IMG/VR virus record: IMGVR_UViG_3300032431_000013
Coordinates: 1-47,900 of that record
Reading direction: 5' to 3' (one strand)
Length of the DNA stretch: 47,900 nucleotides
DNA from: a virus
Position 1 is the first letter of the stretch. Each line of letters begins with the position of its first letter. Below the pieces are notes generated by a model that was not told the origin of the DNA, did not search any database, and saw only the letters and a list, made by a program, of their open reading frames with translations. Shown here in pieces: positions 33,914-42,161 of the stretch. A program made the position numbers and the translations under genes.

Positions 33914-34901
33914 GCGCAAGCCCTGCTACAACACCACGCGACTTGTTCGCCTTGTGGAACCAATAGACAATAGGCAGACCCCTTCGATTGGTCATCGCTA
34001 CCTGCTCTGCTACAAATTTTAGCGCTTCCAAAACTGAAAATTCGAACTCACCTTCGATGGCCCCAACTTCGCTGCAAGGAATGAGCGCTAAGGCTGTGTT
34101 GACTTCGACTTGAAATCCGACGAAGGGGATGGCCGTTACCATTTTGCTAGAAGACAACTTTTTGGCTCGTTTCAAGGCCAAGAAAAACTCAGGTAAGATC
34201 GGCGCAAATTGGTTGTAGGCAGGAAAGCCGCCAATCTCGACGTCTTCGCATGGTGCACGCGGCCCGCCGGTGACCACAAGCGGGCCGTTTGGCCCTGCTC
34301 CTAGCAGAGCTAGGCGCCAGGCGTCTCCAACCGCCACGGACCAACCTAGCGCGTTCGGAGTGCTCGAAAGTTTGACGATCAAGTCATACGAAATCGTGAC
34401 TTCGCGTTTAATATCTTCGCTCAAATATCGTTCAGCCATGCAAAACGGAGAAAATAAAGTTAGCTTTTTATTTTGGACAGAGAGAACGGCATCAGGAACC
34501 ATTTTTGCCATTTCAGCCAGCGGCAATAAATCACCTAACGTTATGGAAGTCGGCATCGCGGGGAAGTCGAATTTTGCACAATGCGATGTGACCGGAAGAC
34601 TGATTTCCAAAGCATCATGACGAACATGCATCGATGGGCCATCAATCGTAAACAATAGTTCACCGCGCGCGTCTTCAATTGCCGACAACAATTGTAGGCC
34701 GTTGACCGCGTGACCGTCGAGATTGTGCGATTCGACACCTAGCGAGATCATGCAAATTGGGCCTTCGAACCTTGCTTGCTCCCCTTCGAAAACGACAACA
34801 TCGGACCCTTTCATCCCCGCGAGCTTGAAGAATTTTAGCGCAGAAAATAGGCGAGGGGATGGGTGTGATACTAATGCTTGTCCGCGTCTTTTGGTGGCCA
34901 T
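33891..34901 (-). CDS. Hypothetical replication protein, possible sliding clamp
   Basis: 336 residues, alternating beta and helix, no catalytic motif. 'ISLPVTSHCAKFDFPAMPTS' in the middle recalls the 'DFP' region of bacterial beta clamps, and length and position between polymerase and helicase fit a processivity clamp. The similarity is weak and the clamp idea is inference. CAGGAATAAAA before ATG 34901 is a good ribosome binding site. The 3' end overlaps the polymerase start by about 23 bases. Confidence 0.55.
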   Translation of the reverse strand: MATKRRGQALVSHPSPRLFSALKFFKLAGMKGSDVVVFEGEQARFEGPICMISLGVESHNLDGHAVNGLQLLSAIEDARGELLFTIDGPSMHVRHDALEISLPVTSHCAKFDFPAMPTSITLGDLLPLAEMAKMVPDAVLSVQNKKLTLFSPFCMAERYLSEDIKREVTISYDLIVKLSSTPNALGWSVAVGDAWRLALLGAGPNGPLVVTGGPRAPCEDVEIGGFPAYNQFAPILPEFFLALKRAKKLSSSKMVTAIPFVGFQVEVNTALALIPCSEVGAIEGEFEFSVLEALKFVAEQVAMTNRRGLPIVYWFHKANKSRGVVAGLAHGTIDDA

Positions 34902-34903
34902 TT

Positions 34904-36517
34904 TTATTCCTGGGAAATGAGTTCGGGATACTTGCCGCCGATTAGCAGCGTGATAAATTTTGGAGTCCGTAGCATTTTAGTTTTGGTCAGTGCTTCCGCC
35001 ACGGTAGCAGGCACGGACTCGGGCGAGCGATCGGCCCACCACCGTCTAGCCAGTTTGACGCCCCATGGTTTTACGCTTTCTAGTGCAACGAACTCCGATG
35101 CACTATGAGAGCCAGCCAAGTATGTGACGCGAAGCGTGTTGCCGCTTGCGCCTTGATGGTTGCGATAGGTAACAGCGGTGACTGCAATCCTCTGCTTTAT
35201 TTTGGGAACAATTCCAGCAATAACCACATCGCTAGACGCGTTTTCTTTGAGTTGGGTTTTGAACTCAAATTCAAACTCGCACGCAATGCAAAGCCGCGCC
35301 GTTGTATGGTTGAGAGTGTGGCAGTTTTGGCACTCTTTAACCGGAGGTGGCTCGCCTGTTTTCTCCCCAGCCTTGCGTGGAATTGTTGGATCGTTGATTG
35401 GGCCTAGTCGTTTTACGTTGCCTGCAAAATCCAGCACGAGACAGTTCTTTTTGCCCGGTGACATACGGGTCCCGCGCCCGAGCATCTGGACGTGTAGAAC
35501 CACAGAACGAGTCGCGCGAAGCATCGCAATTAGATCGATTTCTTTGACGTTAAATCCAGTAGTCAACTTGTTTGCGTTGACTAGGGCGCGAACCTTACCA
35601 GCTCGAAAACTCGCGATGGCCTCATCGTTGGCCGATTGTGTGCGCTTGGAATGTACGATTACGGCCGATACTCCGTGCGCCTCTAATATCTCACCAATCG
35701 ATTCGACGTGAGCAATACCAGCTCCGAAAACGAGCCATCGCTCACGATCGCCACCTAGCTCTAACATTTCGCGCACTGCCCCAATCGTAATTCGTTCTAC
35801 GTTGGTGACCGCTTCTAGCTCTTTCAGATTGAACTCGCCTGCAATCGTGCCAACTTTGCTAACGTCAATTTCGGTTGACGTTGTGCGTGGAATGAGGGGT
35901 GCGAGATATCCTCGATCAACGAACCAATTGAAGCCCGCCAGTGTAGTTCGATCGTAACTCATGGCCGTGAATAGTGGCCCGTCTGTCAAGCGCCCCTGTT
36001 TTTGCCGGTACGTTGTGGCGGTTAGCCCAATGACCCGTAATTTTGGGTTGGCTAAACGTAGCGCGCTCAAAACGAACTGATAAGTCGTCTCGTCTTCCGG
36101 TGGAATTGTGTGCGCCTCATCGACTATTAGCAGATTGATAAACCCAAACGGATTGGGCTCCTTTGCGCGTTTCAACGTGCTCGCAACACTTTGCACCATT
36201 CCGAAAATGATCTTCGATCGGGTGTCCTTTTGCTTCATTGCTGCCGCGTGAATGCCCACAGGAGCACCTGGCCACATCCCAATCAACTCCTCTGAGTTTT
36301 GCTCGATCAACTCCTTCACGTGAGCCAGGACCATGACGCGGCATTCAGCGGGCCGTTTGAAAATCCACTGTAAAAGTAGCGCGATCACAACGCTTTTACC
36401 CGTTCCTGTGGGCAAACCGATCAGGGGGTTTTCGTTCGGGTTTTTGTGGTCCCGAAACCAGTGCATCGTTTCTTCGACCGCTTCTAGTTGGTAGTCGCGA
36501 GGGACAATCGTGCTCAT
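34904..36517 (-). CDS. Superfamily 2 DNA helicase (RadD/SSL2-like)
   Basis: 537 residues from ATG 36517. Motif I 'GLPTGTGKSV' (34-43), motif II 'LLIVDEAHTIPP' (129-140), motif III 'GLTATTYR', and motifs V/VI 'ANKLTTGFNVKEID' and 'QMLGRGTRMSPGKKNC' are present. A zinc-finger-like CxxC-x(11)-CxxC (CQNCHTLNHTTARLCIAC) follows the helicase core, as in RadD. The rest is a phage-specific C-terminal region. It should unwind or remodel branched DNA in replication or recombination. The ATG overlaps the stop of the nuclease gene (ATGA). Confidence 0.9.
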   Translation of the reverse strand: MSTIVPRDYQLEAVEETMHWFRDHKNPNENPLIGLPTGTGKSVVIALLLQWIFKRPAECRVMVLAHVKELIEQNSEELIGMWPGAPVGIHAAAMKQKDTRSKIIFGMVQSVASTLKRAKEPNPFGFINLLIVDEAHTIPPEDETTYQFVLSALRLANPKLRVIGLTATTYRQKQGRLTDGPLFTAMSYDRTTLAGFNWFVDRGYLAPLIPRTTSTEIDVSKVGTIAGEFNLKELEAVTNVERITIGAVREMLELGGDRERWLVFGAGIAHVESIGEILEAHGVSAVIVHSKRTQSANDEAIASFRAGKVRALVNANKLTTGFNVKEIDLIAMLRATRSVVLHVQMLGRGTRMSPGKKNCLVLDFAGNVKRLGPINDPTIPRKAGEKTGEPPPVKECQNCHTLNHTTARLCIACEFEFEFKTQLKENASSDVVIAGIVPKIKQRIAVTAVTYRNHQGASGNTLRVTYLAGSHSASEFVALESVKPWGVKLARRWWADRSPESVPATVAEALTKTKMLRTPKFITLLIGGKYPELISQE

Positions 36518-37389
36518 GCGATACTTGTCCACGCAGGACAAGCGGAGTCAATGCGCTCTGCTGTTAGTGGTACCGCTAGATCACAATACCATTTCCCGTC
36601 CGCTACTGGTTTTGCGTGTAAGCATGATCGACAATTGCGATCTGGCACCCCTTCGTTAAATCGGCACAAGGGTTTGAATTTACACCACCTGCATTTCTCA
36701 TCCGAGACATTTCCCGACACACGAGGGGGTGCTTCTTGCTGGCCTATGATTCTCAAACCTCGGCGAATTGAGGCCTTGCCCCGCTCTTGGTTAATCTCGA
36801 CAAGTTGAACGAAAATTTGATCGTTGTCTTTGCAAAGCGCGATGTAGAGCGCGTGTTTGATTTCCAATGCGACACCATAGGTTTCGAATTGAGTAACGTG
36901 CTCGGGTTTGGAAATCTCCAAACCTTTTTTCTCCAAAGCCAAAAATGATTTCAGATTGTGAGTTTTCGCTTCAAGAATGCACACCAACCCGCCGAGTGCA
37001 GGTGTTAGTTTTATGATAGCGTCGACGGAACCGCCCAGGTGCCCATTGTCAGATCGAAATGCAAAAGGCCGTCCAGTTTTCGGGTCAACTCGCCAAACCT
37101 TGTCGCAAATCTCCTCCATATAGGCAATAAGGCGATCTTCTTCTGAATGACCGCGACTGAAGAGTCGTTGCATGCGCCCCTCACTATCGATCGTCTCGCC
37201 CGTATCACGGTTGAATCTGAGATAGGATTCGGTACCAACCCAACGGAAACCATACCAAATTTCCCGGTCACATTGACGGCCCAGTACCGACGCCCCAAGA
37301 TGCGTTCGACGTGGATCGTCATCGCCTAGCGTTTTGCAAAACGTATCAATTGCGGCCGCAATTTGTTTGGAAATAACTTGTAGGTCCAC
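36514..37389 (-). CDS. PD-(D/E)xK exonuclease, RecB/Cas4-like, with Cys clusters
   Basis: 291 residues from GTG 37389. 'RGHSEEDRLI' (79-88), 'GGSVDAII' (119-126) and 'CILEAKTHN' (137-145) give the nuclease core (His81, Asp123, Glu140, Lys142). Cys40 in 'LGRQCDREIWY' together with Cys233, 236 and 242 could hold a 4Fe-4S cluster as in Cas4/AddB nucleases. A second set (Cys253, 256, 269, 284) may bind zinc. It probably makes single-stranded ends for the recombination proteins encoded just upstream. The GTG lies next to the tRNA terminator, so the gene may depend on read-through. Confidence 0.85.
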   Translation of the reverse strand: MDLQVISKQIAAAIDTFCKTLGDDDPRRTHLGASVLGRQCDREIWYGFRWVGTESYLRFNRDTGETIDSEGRMQRLFSRGHSEEDRLIAYMEEICDKVWRVDPKTGRPFAFRSDNGHLGGSVDAIIKLTPALGGLVCILEAKTHNLKSFLALEKKGLEISKPEHVTQFETYGVALEIKHALYIALCKDNDQIFVQLVEINQERGKASIRRGLRIIGQQEAPPRVSGNVSDEKCRWCKFKPLCRFNEGVPDRNCRSCLHAKPVADGKWYCDLAVPLTAERIDSACPAWTSIA

Positions 37390-37394
37390 ACCCG

Positions 37395-37425
37395 AAAAGC
37401 CCCGCCCCCGTTTGAAGGGCGAGGC
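37395..37425 (-). terminator. Rho-independent terminator after tRNA-Tyr
   Basis: On the minus strand GCCTCGCCC (37425-37417) pairs with GGGCGGGGC (37407-37399), nine pairs including one G-U, followed by TTTT (37398-37395). It lies between the tRNA and the GTG of the nuclease gene. It may both define the tRNA 3' end and reduce transcription of the nuclease, helicase and polymerase genes. Confidence 0.75.
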
Positions 37426-37427
37426 GG

Positions 37428-37509
37428 TGAAACGTGCTGGATTCGAACCAGCGAGGCATTAAACGATTGGTTTACAGCCAACCCCCTTCGACCGCTCGGG
37501 CAACGTTCC
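37428..37509 (-). tRNA. tRNA-Tyr (anticodon GTA)
   Basis: On the minus strand the acceptor GGAACGT (37509-37503) pairs with ACGTTTC (37435-37429), with one G-U. The D arm is CCC...GGG with GAGCGGTCGAA. The anticodon stem GTTGG/CCAAT encloses CTGTAAA, anticodon GTA. A long variable arm and the T arm GCTGG-TTCGAAT-CCAGC follow. The long variable arm is expected for bacterial tRNA-Tyr. Only CC of the CCA end is encoded, so the host must complete it. It lies inside the leftward recombination operon. Confidence 0.92.
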
Positions 37510-37513
37510 ATTT

Positions 37514-37531
37514 GCCCCGTATTGCCGGGGC
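37514..37531 (-). other. Small hairpin between the DUF669-like gene and tRNA
   Basis: GCCCCG (37514-37519) pairs with CGGGGC (37526-37531) around six bases, five bases before the tRNA 5' end. It could be a signal for processing the tRNA from the polycistronic transcript, or a weak terminator. Confidence 0.5.
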
Positions 37532-37547
37532 CACGCATGGCCTACCT

Positions 37548-38135
37548 TCAATCCCAGGGGTTCGAATCCCCTTCAATCTCAGCCGTCGACGTCGACGCAT
37601 CGGAGATTTGAGGGGCAGATGCTGCCGTAAACGGATCAGACTCGGCTACGGCCGGCTTAGAGTTGCTAGAGGGTCGAAATGAGGAGTCCCATGGCTTGGT
37701 ACCATCGGCCGATGAGTAGCCGACAACCTCAGTCCAACCCTTGAGCTGCGCTTCCTCTCCGTCCTGCAAGGCGACGTGAACGCGATGCGGGCGATTGGCG
37801 TAAAGACGAGTGTTCGAAGAATCCTGCAAACCGATGCCGCAAACGAACGCGATGCGGGCTAGGTCGCGTTTTGCGATTTCAACCGCCTTCGGGGTTTGAT
37901 TGAATAGATTTAGCCTCAGAGTAAATTCCTTTCCGTCGTGCGGCCCACCTGTGATTCGCTCGCTGAACGTCAGCATGCCGTTTTCGGGATTCGATACCGA
38001 CTTGTCAAATCGACTCCCGACGATCACGCATAGATGCCCGTGCTCATCTGATACCGGCCAGCCTTTCCCGCCCTCGCGTAGATCGCCCTGTTGATTTGCA
38101 AAAAATGGTTCTTTGAGTGTGACGAAGTCTGACAT
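37548..38135 (-). CDS. DUF669-like protein, probable single-strand DNA-binding partner
   Basis: 195 residues. The core 'GGPHDGKEFTLRLNLFNQTP' (about 63-82), then 'AVEIAKRDLARIAFVCGI', matches DUF669 proteins found next to Sak-type ATPases and nucleases. The last 50 residues are Ser/Ala-rich and end with an acidic tail and NPWD, as in many single-strand binding proteins. It probably binds single-stranded DNA or assists annealing. It follows the ATPase gene with one base shared (TAATG). Confidence 0.72.
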   Translation of the reverse strand: MSDFVTLKEPFFANQQGDLREGGKGWPVSDEHGHLCVIVGSRFDKSVSNPENGMLTFSERITGGPHDGKEFTLRLNLFNQTPKAVEIAKRDLARIAFVCGIGLQDSSNTRLYANRPHRVHVALQDGEEAQLKGWTEVVGYSSADGTKPWDSSFRPSSNSKPAVAESDPFTAASAPQISDASTSTAEIEGDSNPWD

Positions 38136-38818
38136 TATTTCGATGCTTTCGGCTTATTGATCTTGTTGAATAGATAGGTCAAATCGGGTTTTTCAAGTTC
38201 GGCCAGACGACCCGAGCGATCGCGAGTGATAGTCGTAACGTCGGGCATTACCTGTAGGCACTTGAGGGGCTTATAGTTGGTTCTCGCGTCTGTGATTTCT
38301 CCGTAATGTACCATCACATCGAATTCATAAGGGACGACGAAACCAAGCGCTTTTCCTGGCATATAAGGGGCCCTAACGCTAATTTCGTTCTCTTTCTGAA
38401 CGTCAAGTTTTGCCGTAACGTACACATTTTTGGATAGGCCTTTTAGCTGCCCAACAACCTTTCGCACGAAATCCGCCATCGCCCCGTATGCCTGCATTCC
38501 GTGCGAGTGTTTTTTCAACTCACGTTCGACAACTATTTCCGCGAGTTCGCTTATCGAATCGATGCATACGGTTTCGTATTTCGTCATTTCCGATGACGAA
38601 GAAATAAACTTCAAAAAATCGCATACTAACTCGTAAGTGTAACACTCGACCGCTGCTACGTTAGAGCCGCGCAATGACAAGGCCCCCTTTTCAGTCAGCA
38701 TGACCAAGGGCTTTGGGGCCGTAGCTGCAAGGGGCGTTTTGCCCATACCTGGGCGCCCGTAGCAGAGCACGTTAGGCCCAATGCGTTGGGCTATGGAATC
38801 CGCAGTGACGATCTTCAC
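38135..38818 (-). CDS. Sak4-like recombination ATPase (AAA_24)
   Basis: 227 residues. Walker A is 'CYGRPGMGKTPLA' (19-31) and Walker B-like 'YETVCIDSISEL' lies near residue 81. The single-RecA-core layout, length and gene neighbours (DUF669-like protein, exonuclease) fit Sak4-type single-strand annealing proteins. These act with a single-strand binding protein in phage recombination. ATGA coupling to the upstream gene. Confidence 0.82.
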   Translation of the reverse strand: MKIVTADSIAQRIGPNVLCYGRPGMGKTPLAATAPKPLVMLTEKGALSLRGSNVAAVECYTYELVCDFLKFISSSSEMTKYETVCIDSISELAEIVVERELKKHSHGMQAYGAMADFVRKVVGQLKGLSKNVYVTAKLDVQKENEISVRAPYMPGKALGFVVPYEFDVMVHYGEITDARTNYKPLKCLQVMPDVTTITRDRSGRLAELEKPDLTYLFNKINKPKASK

Positions 38819-39246
38819 TTGGGCGCCTTGGGGGGCTTGATTTCAAGAGTCGGCATTGCCGGCTTTGCGACGATCACACGGCCGAGCATCAATCGGAGAT
38901 TTTCGGGAGCCGCCTTGTATGCACTGAGAGATAGCTCGGGCTTCCATTTGACCATTCGAGCTGCCTCCGCCTCTTCCACCGGCCCGAGCGCCTCGATCGC
39001 CTCCAAAGCTGCACGGCATGCATCGACACTTTCGAACGAATGGTTGATTTTCGAAACCATCGAAACTTTCCAACCCTTCGGGAGTGGGCGGTGTTCGGTC
39101 CCCTCGCGCAGCTCCCCCTCGCCGAGGTCGAAAACAACGTCCGCCACCAAACGCCGCAACGCGTTTTCGGTTGCCGTTGCAGCCGCAGCTTCTTTTCGAG
39201 CGTTCGCCCATTTGCCGACTAGTGCGGCCTTTTCGTCGTCATTCAT
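38815..39246 (-). CDS. Hypothetical protein, first gene of the recombination operon
   Basis: 143 residues: an N-terminal charged helix (EKAALVGKWANARKEAAAAT), a mixed middle 'LPKGWKVSMVSKINHSFES', and a Pro/Lys-rich end. Proteins of this type often precede phage Sak4/RecT genes, but their role is unknown. ATG 39246 lies only nine bases after the -10 of a good promoter, with no Shine-Dalgarno sequence. Confidence 0.65.
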   Translation of the reverse strand: MNDDEKAALVGKWANARKEAAAATATENALRRLVADVVFDLGEGELREGTEHRPLPKGWKVSMVSKINHSFESVDACRAALEAIEALGPVEEAEAARMVKWKPELSLSAYKAAPENLRLMLGRVIVAKPAMPTLEIKPPKAPK

Positions 39247-39284
39247 TGTTCTCGGACGCTAGCGCGCCCATTTCAGACTGTCAA
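39247..39284 (-). promoter_or_regulatory. Leftward promoter of the replication/recombination operon
   Basis: Minus strand TTGACA (39284-39279, consensus), 17 bases, TAGCGT (39261-39256), nine bases, ATG 39246. The -35 overlaps the first operator-like repeat (39281-39295), so a bound repressor would block it. Confidence 0.7.
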
Positions 39285-39314
39285 ATATATTTGCACCGCT
39301 CAAATTTATTTGCA
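39281..39314. promoter_or_regulatory. Two operator-like repeats in the divergent region
   Basis: TCAAATATATTTGCA (39281-39295) and TCAAATTTATTTGCA (39300-39314) differ at one base and are spaced 19 bases apart. The core CAAATATATTTG is a perfect palindrome in the first copy and nearly so in the second. They overlap the leftward -35 and the rightward -35. The likely ligand is the XRE-type protein encoded next to them. Confidence 0.7.
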
Positions 39315-39338
39315 TGCGTCCCGTTTAGAGGTTAGTAG
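39310..39338 (+). promoter_or_regulatory. Rightward promoter of the HTH/primase operon
   Basis: TTGCAT (39310-39315), 17 bases, TAGTAG (39333-39338), then ATG at 39347. The -35 overlaps the end of the second operator repeat. The leader would be very short. Confidence 0.5.
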
Positions 39339-39346
39339 TGGGCACC

Positions 39347-39553
39347 ATGACTTCTGGCCTACTGGCTCGCGCTCGTACGTTGATCACGCGAGCCAAACGC
39401 GAGGGGATCAATCTCGGAGACATAGCTCGGGAAATTGACGTGTCTAACGCCTGGATTAGCGCATTTCGTCTCGGAAAAATCCCAAATCCAGGCGTGTTGA
39501 CAATCGAAAAACTGATCCGTGCACTGGAGGTAGCCCTTGGCAATTCCCGCTGA
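39347..39553 (+). CDS. XRE-family helix-turn-helix regulator (Cro-like)
   Basis: 68 residues from ATG 39347 (GTG 39338 is possible). 'LGDIAREIDVSNAWISAFRL' (about 25-44) is a helix-turn-helix of the XRE class, followed by 'TIEKLIRALEVALG', the typical last helix. There is no extra domain, so it resembles Cro rather than CI. It probably binds the two CAAATnnATTTG-type repeats directly upstream and sets the balance of the two divergent operons. It overlaps the primase start by 17 bases. Confidence 0.82.
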   Translation: MTSGLLARARTLITRAKREGINLGDIAREIDVSNAWISAFRLGKIPNPGVLTIEKLIRALEVALGNSR

Positions 39554-41861
39554 ATTGCAGGCGTACCGCCAGTGGGTTGTTTGGAGATTGGAGGAAAGGT
39601 CAGGGTCCGCAAAACCGACCAAAATTCCGTATTCGCCCGTTCACGGTTTCGCTGCAAGCGTGACGAATCCATCTGACTGGGGTTCGTTTGAGGACGCGGA
39701 ACAATACGCGGATAAAGAAGGCTTCAATGGTGTGGGTTTCGTCTTGGCGAAATCCGACCCGTTTACATTTATTGATCTCGACGCAACGCAAGTTCCAGAA
39801 GATCGCGAGCTGCAAAGAAAAATCGTCGAGAAATTCAACTCGTACACAGAGCGAAGCCCTAGCAAAAAAGGCGCGCACATCATCGTTCGTGGCATTGTGC
39901 CCACAGGCCGTCGTCGTCGTTCCGTCGAGATCTATTCGTCCGATCGCTACATGACAATGACCGGGGACGTTGTTCGCGACGTCGAGATCGTGGACGGCGG
40001 AGCTGCCCTATCGTCACTGTACGACCTGCTCTCACCCCCGATCAAGAGCATCGCAAATCACACGGAGGAGCCAGACACTGGTAACGACGCAGAGATTTTG
40101 CGTTGGGCCGGGGACGCCTCAAATGGAGAGTTATTTAGGGCATTGTGGGCCGGAGATTGGGCATCGCGCTATGAGAGCCAGTCCCAAGCGGACTACGCTC
40201 TGATCTCGATATTGGGACACTACACTTGGAGTCGTCTGCAAGTACATCGGCTATTTCTCGCGAGTGGTTTGGCCAATCGCCAGAAATCCCACAGGGCAGA
40301 CTATGTTAGCAAGATGTTAGATGCATGCTTTGACAACAAGCCCCCTCGCATTGACGTTGCGGCGGTACTTGCCTCATTGCTCGCGGTACAAGACGCCGAC
40401 ACAAGCGAATTCGAGATCGTGGACAATGCACCCCCTGAGTGTGAGCCGACGTTCCCCAAGCCCCACGTTGCGCCACCACCGAAGGCATCCGCCAAGATCC
40501 AAAAATCGTACCCATACCCAACTGGCATCGTTGGTGATTTGGCCGAATTTATTTACGCCGCAAGCCCGTATCAGTTGAGAGAGGCCGCACTCATGGGAGC
40601 CTTGTCATTGGTCGCGGGCATGGCAGGGCGGTGTTTCAACGTGAGCGGGACCGGCCTGAACCAATATTTCATTCTGATCGGACCTACAGGGGTAGGTAAA
40701 GATTCCGCTCAAATCGGCCTGAATGTATTCCGTCAGATTTTCGCTGAAGTGCTGCCAACCGCGCTCGCGTTCGTGGGCCCGGGCGAAATAGCATCCCCGC
40801 AAGCGTTGACCAAGCATCTGGCCGAGCACCCTTCGTGTGTTAGCTACTCGGGAGAAATTGGACACCTAATCCAGGAAATGAGCACCCCCGAAGCAGTTGG
40901 GGTCAAGCAAGGCTTGAAGCGCCTTTTGCTCCAAATCTACTCGCTTAGCGGAGCTAACAAATCGCTAGGTGCCACGATCTATTCGGACAAGACGAAAAAT
41001 GTGGAAACTACTCGTTCGCCGTCGTTCACTTGGGCCGGAGAGACTACCCCCGATGGTTTCTACCCGAACATAGATGAGCGAATGGTTAGAGAAGGGCTCA
41101 TTCCTAGATTTCTGATCATAGAGACGAGCAACGTTCGACCCCCGCTGAACAAGTCGCACAAGTCGATCAAGCCTTCGACCCAGCTACAAGCGGCTATGGT
41201 TGACCTTGCGCATCATTGCGTGACTCTCAATGCAGCAAATCGAGTGAGCGAAATTCCATTTGCAAGTGTCGAAGCCGAGTCCATTTTCGATGACTTCGAA
41301 GTGTATTGCAGCAAGAAAATCAACAGTGCTGATCGTGATATCAAGCGGGCATTTTGGACTCGCCAAAACCTCAAGGCACTGAAACTCGCGGGCTTGATTG
41401 CCGTCGGTCAGAAATTCGCGAAACCTGCAATCGACTCCGATACGGCGCGATGGGCAATCCGGATTTGCGTGCAAGATGTGGAGAACATGCTTGCACGTTT
41501 CGATGCCGGGGAAATCACAATGGGCGATTCAGAAAATCAGCAAATCGACTATGTGATCGAGCGGGTTCGAATGTGGATGCTCTCACCCTGGGTCAAAGTG
41601 GCCAGCTACGCGCCCGGGCCTGGTGAGAAAATGCACGCTGGAAGGGTCATTCCCTACGGCTACATTCAGCGCACCTGTGTTGGCGTCTCCTCGTTTCGCA
41701 GAGATCGACTAGGTTCTACCAATGCAATCAAGCGTGCTGTTCAGCAACTGCTAGATCGTGGCGATCTCATAGAAACACCTAAGTCCCATCTGGCAGAGCA
41801 GTATGGGACAACCTCAAAGGCATATATGGTCGGAAATATGAGCGCCTTTCGGCTAAAGTGA
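39537..41861 (+). CDS. Primase-polymerase/helicase fusion (NrS-1-like with DUF3987-type ATPase)
   Basis: 774 residues from TTG 39537, supported by GGAGG at 39526-39530. The N-terminal primase-polymerase part has 'TKIPYSP', the DLD of 'FTFIDLDATQ' (80-82), His114 in 'KKGAHIIVRG' and 'SVEIYSSDRYMTMTGD' (129-144). Then comes a helical domain typical of NrS-1 polymerase (SQADYALISILGHYTWSRLQ, about 216-235). After a Pro-rich linker, an ATPase domain with Walker A 'IGPTGVGKDS' (381-390) follows. It likely primes and unwinds at the replication fork. Confidence 0.85.
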   Translation: MAIPAELQAYRQWVVWRLEERSGSAKPTKIPYSPVHGFAASVTNPSDWGSFEDAEQYADKEGFNGVGFVLAKSDPFTFIDLDATQVPEDRELQRKIVEKFNSYTERSPSKKGAHIIVRGIVPTGRRRRSVEIYSSDRYMTMTGDVVRDVEIVDGGAALSSLYDLLSPPIKSIANHTEEPDTGNDAEILRWAGDASNGELFRALWAGDWASRYESQSQADYALISILGHYTWSRLQVHRLFLASGLANRQKSHRADYVSKMLDACFDNKPPRIDVAAVLASLLAVQDADTSEFEIVDNAPPECEPTFPKPHVAPPPKASAKIQKSYPYPTGIVGDLAEFIYAASPYQLREAALMGALSLVAGMAGRCFNVSGTGLNQYFILIGPTGVGKDSAQIGLNVFRQIFAEVLPTALAFVGPGEIASPQALTKHLAEHPSCVSYSGEIGHLIQEMSTPEAVGVKQGLKRLLLQIYSLSGANKSLGATIYSDKTKNVETTRSPSFTWAGETTPDGFYPNIDERMVREGLIPRFLIIETSNVRPPLNKSHKSIKPSTQLQAAMVDLAHHCVTLNAANRVSEIPFASVEAESIFDDFEVYCSKKINSADRDIKRAFWTRQNLKALKLAGLIAVGQKFAKPAIDSDTARWAIRICVQDVENMLARFDAGEITMGDSENQQIDYVIERVRMWMLSPWVKVASYAPGPGEKMHAGRVIPYGYIQRTCVGVSSFRRDRLGSTNAIKRAVQQLLDRGDLIETPKSHLAEQYGTTSKAYMVGNMSAFRLK

Positions 41862-42161
41862 GAGAATTCGTTCTTCAAGCGCTTGCAAAAAATGCGACAA
41901 TTGGACGGCTGAAAGTTCGACGGTGGCCTCTAGTATGCCCACACGCAAACCTCCGTTGCGGAGAGGCTCCACTGTTAACACCCCCCTAACATCGCTCAGG
42001 AGTCGGCCTAGCTCGAAACAGTCGAGGATGCGTCGAACTAGCGCGATGAGGTCTAGTCGGAGCATCCTGTAGGCACGATTAGCTACCCGTAATTCAGTCA
42101 TTCGTCCTGGCCCCTTGATCAACAACACGGGCCGAAGTTTGATTACCGCTGGGCAAGTCAT
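41853..42161 (-). CDS. Hypothetical protein
   Basis: 102 residues from ATG 42161 (MTCPAVIKLRPVLLIKGPGR...), Leu/Arg-rich, mixed helix and strand, no family recognised. GGGGAAG lies before the ATG, and the start overlaps the stop of the upstream gene (TGATG). Its 3' end overlaps the convergent primase gene by nine bases. A longer frame up to 42290 is unlikely. Confidence 0.6.
   Translation of the reverse strand: MTCPAVIKLRPVLLIKGPGRMTELRVANRAYRMLRLDLIALVRRILDCFELGRLLSDVRGVLTVEPLRNGGLRVGILEATVELSAVQLSHFLQALEERILSL

Noticed and set aside
37537-37580. T-arm-like sequence AGGGG-TTCGAAT-CCCCT suggesting a second tRNA
   Set aside because: No matching acceptor, D or anticodon arms are found upstream on the plus strand, and the bases encode the conserved acidic NPWD end of the DUF669-like protein.
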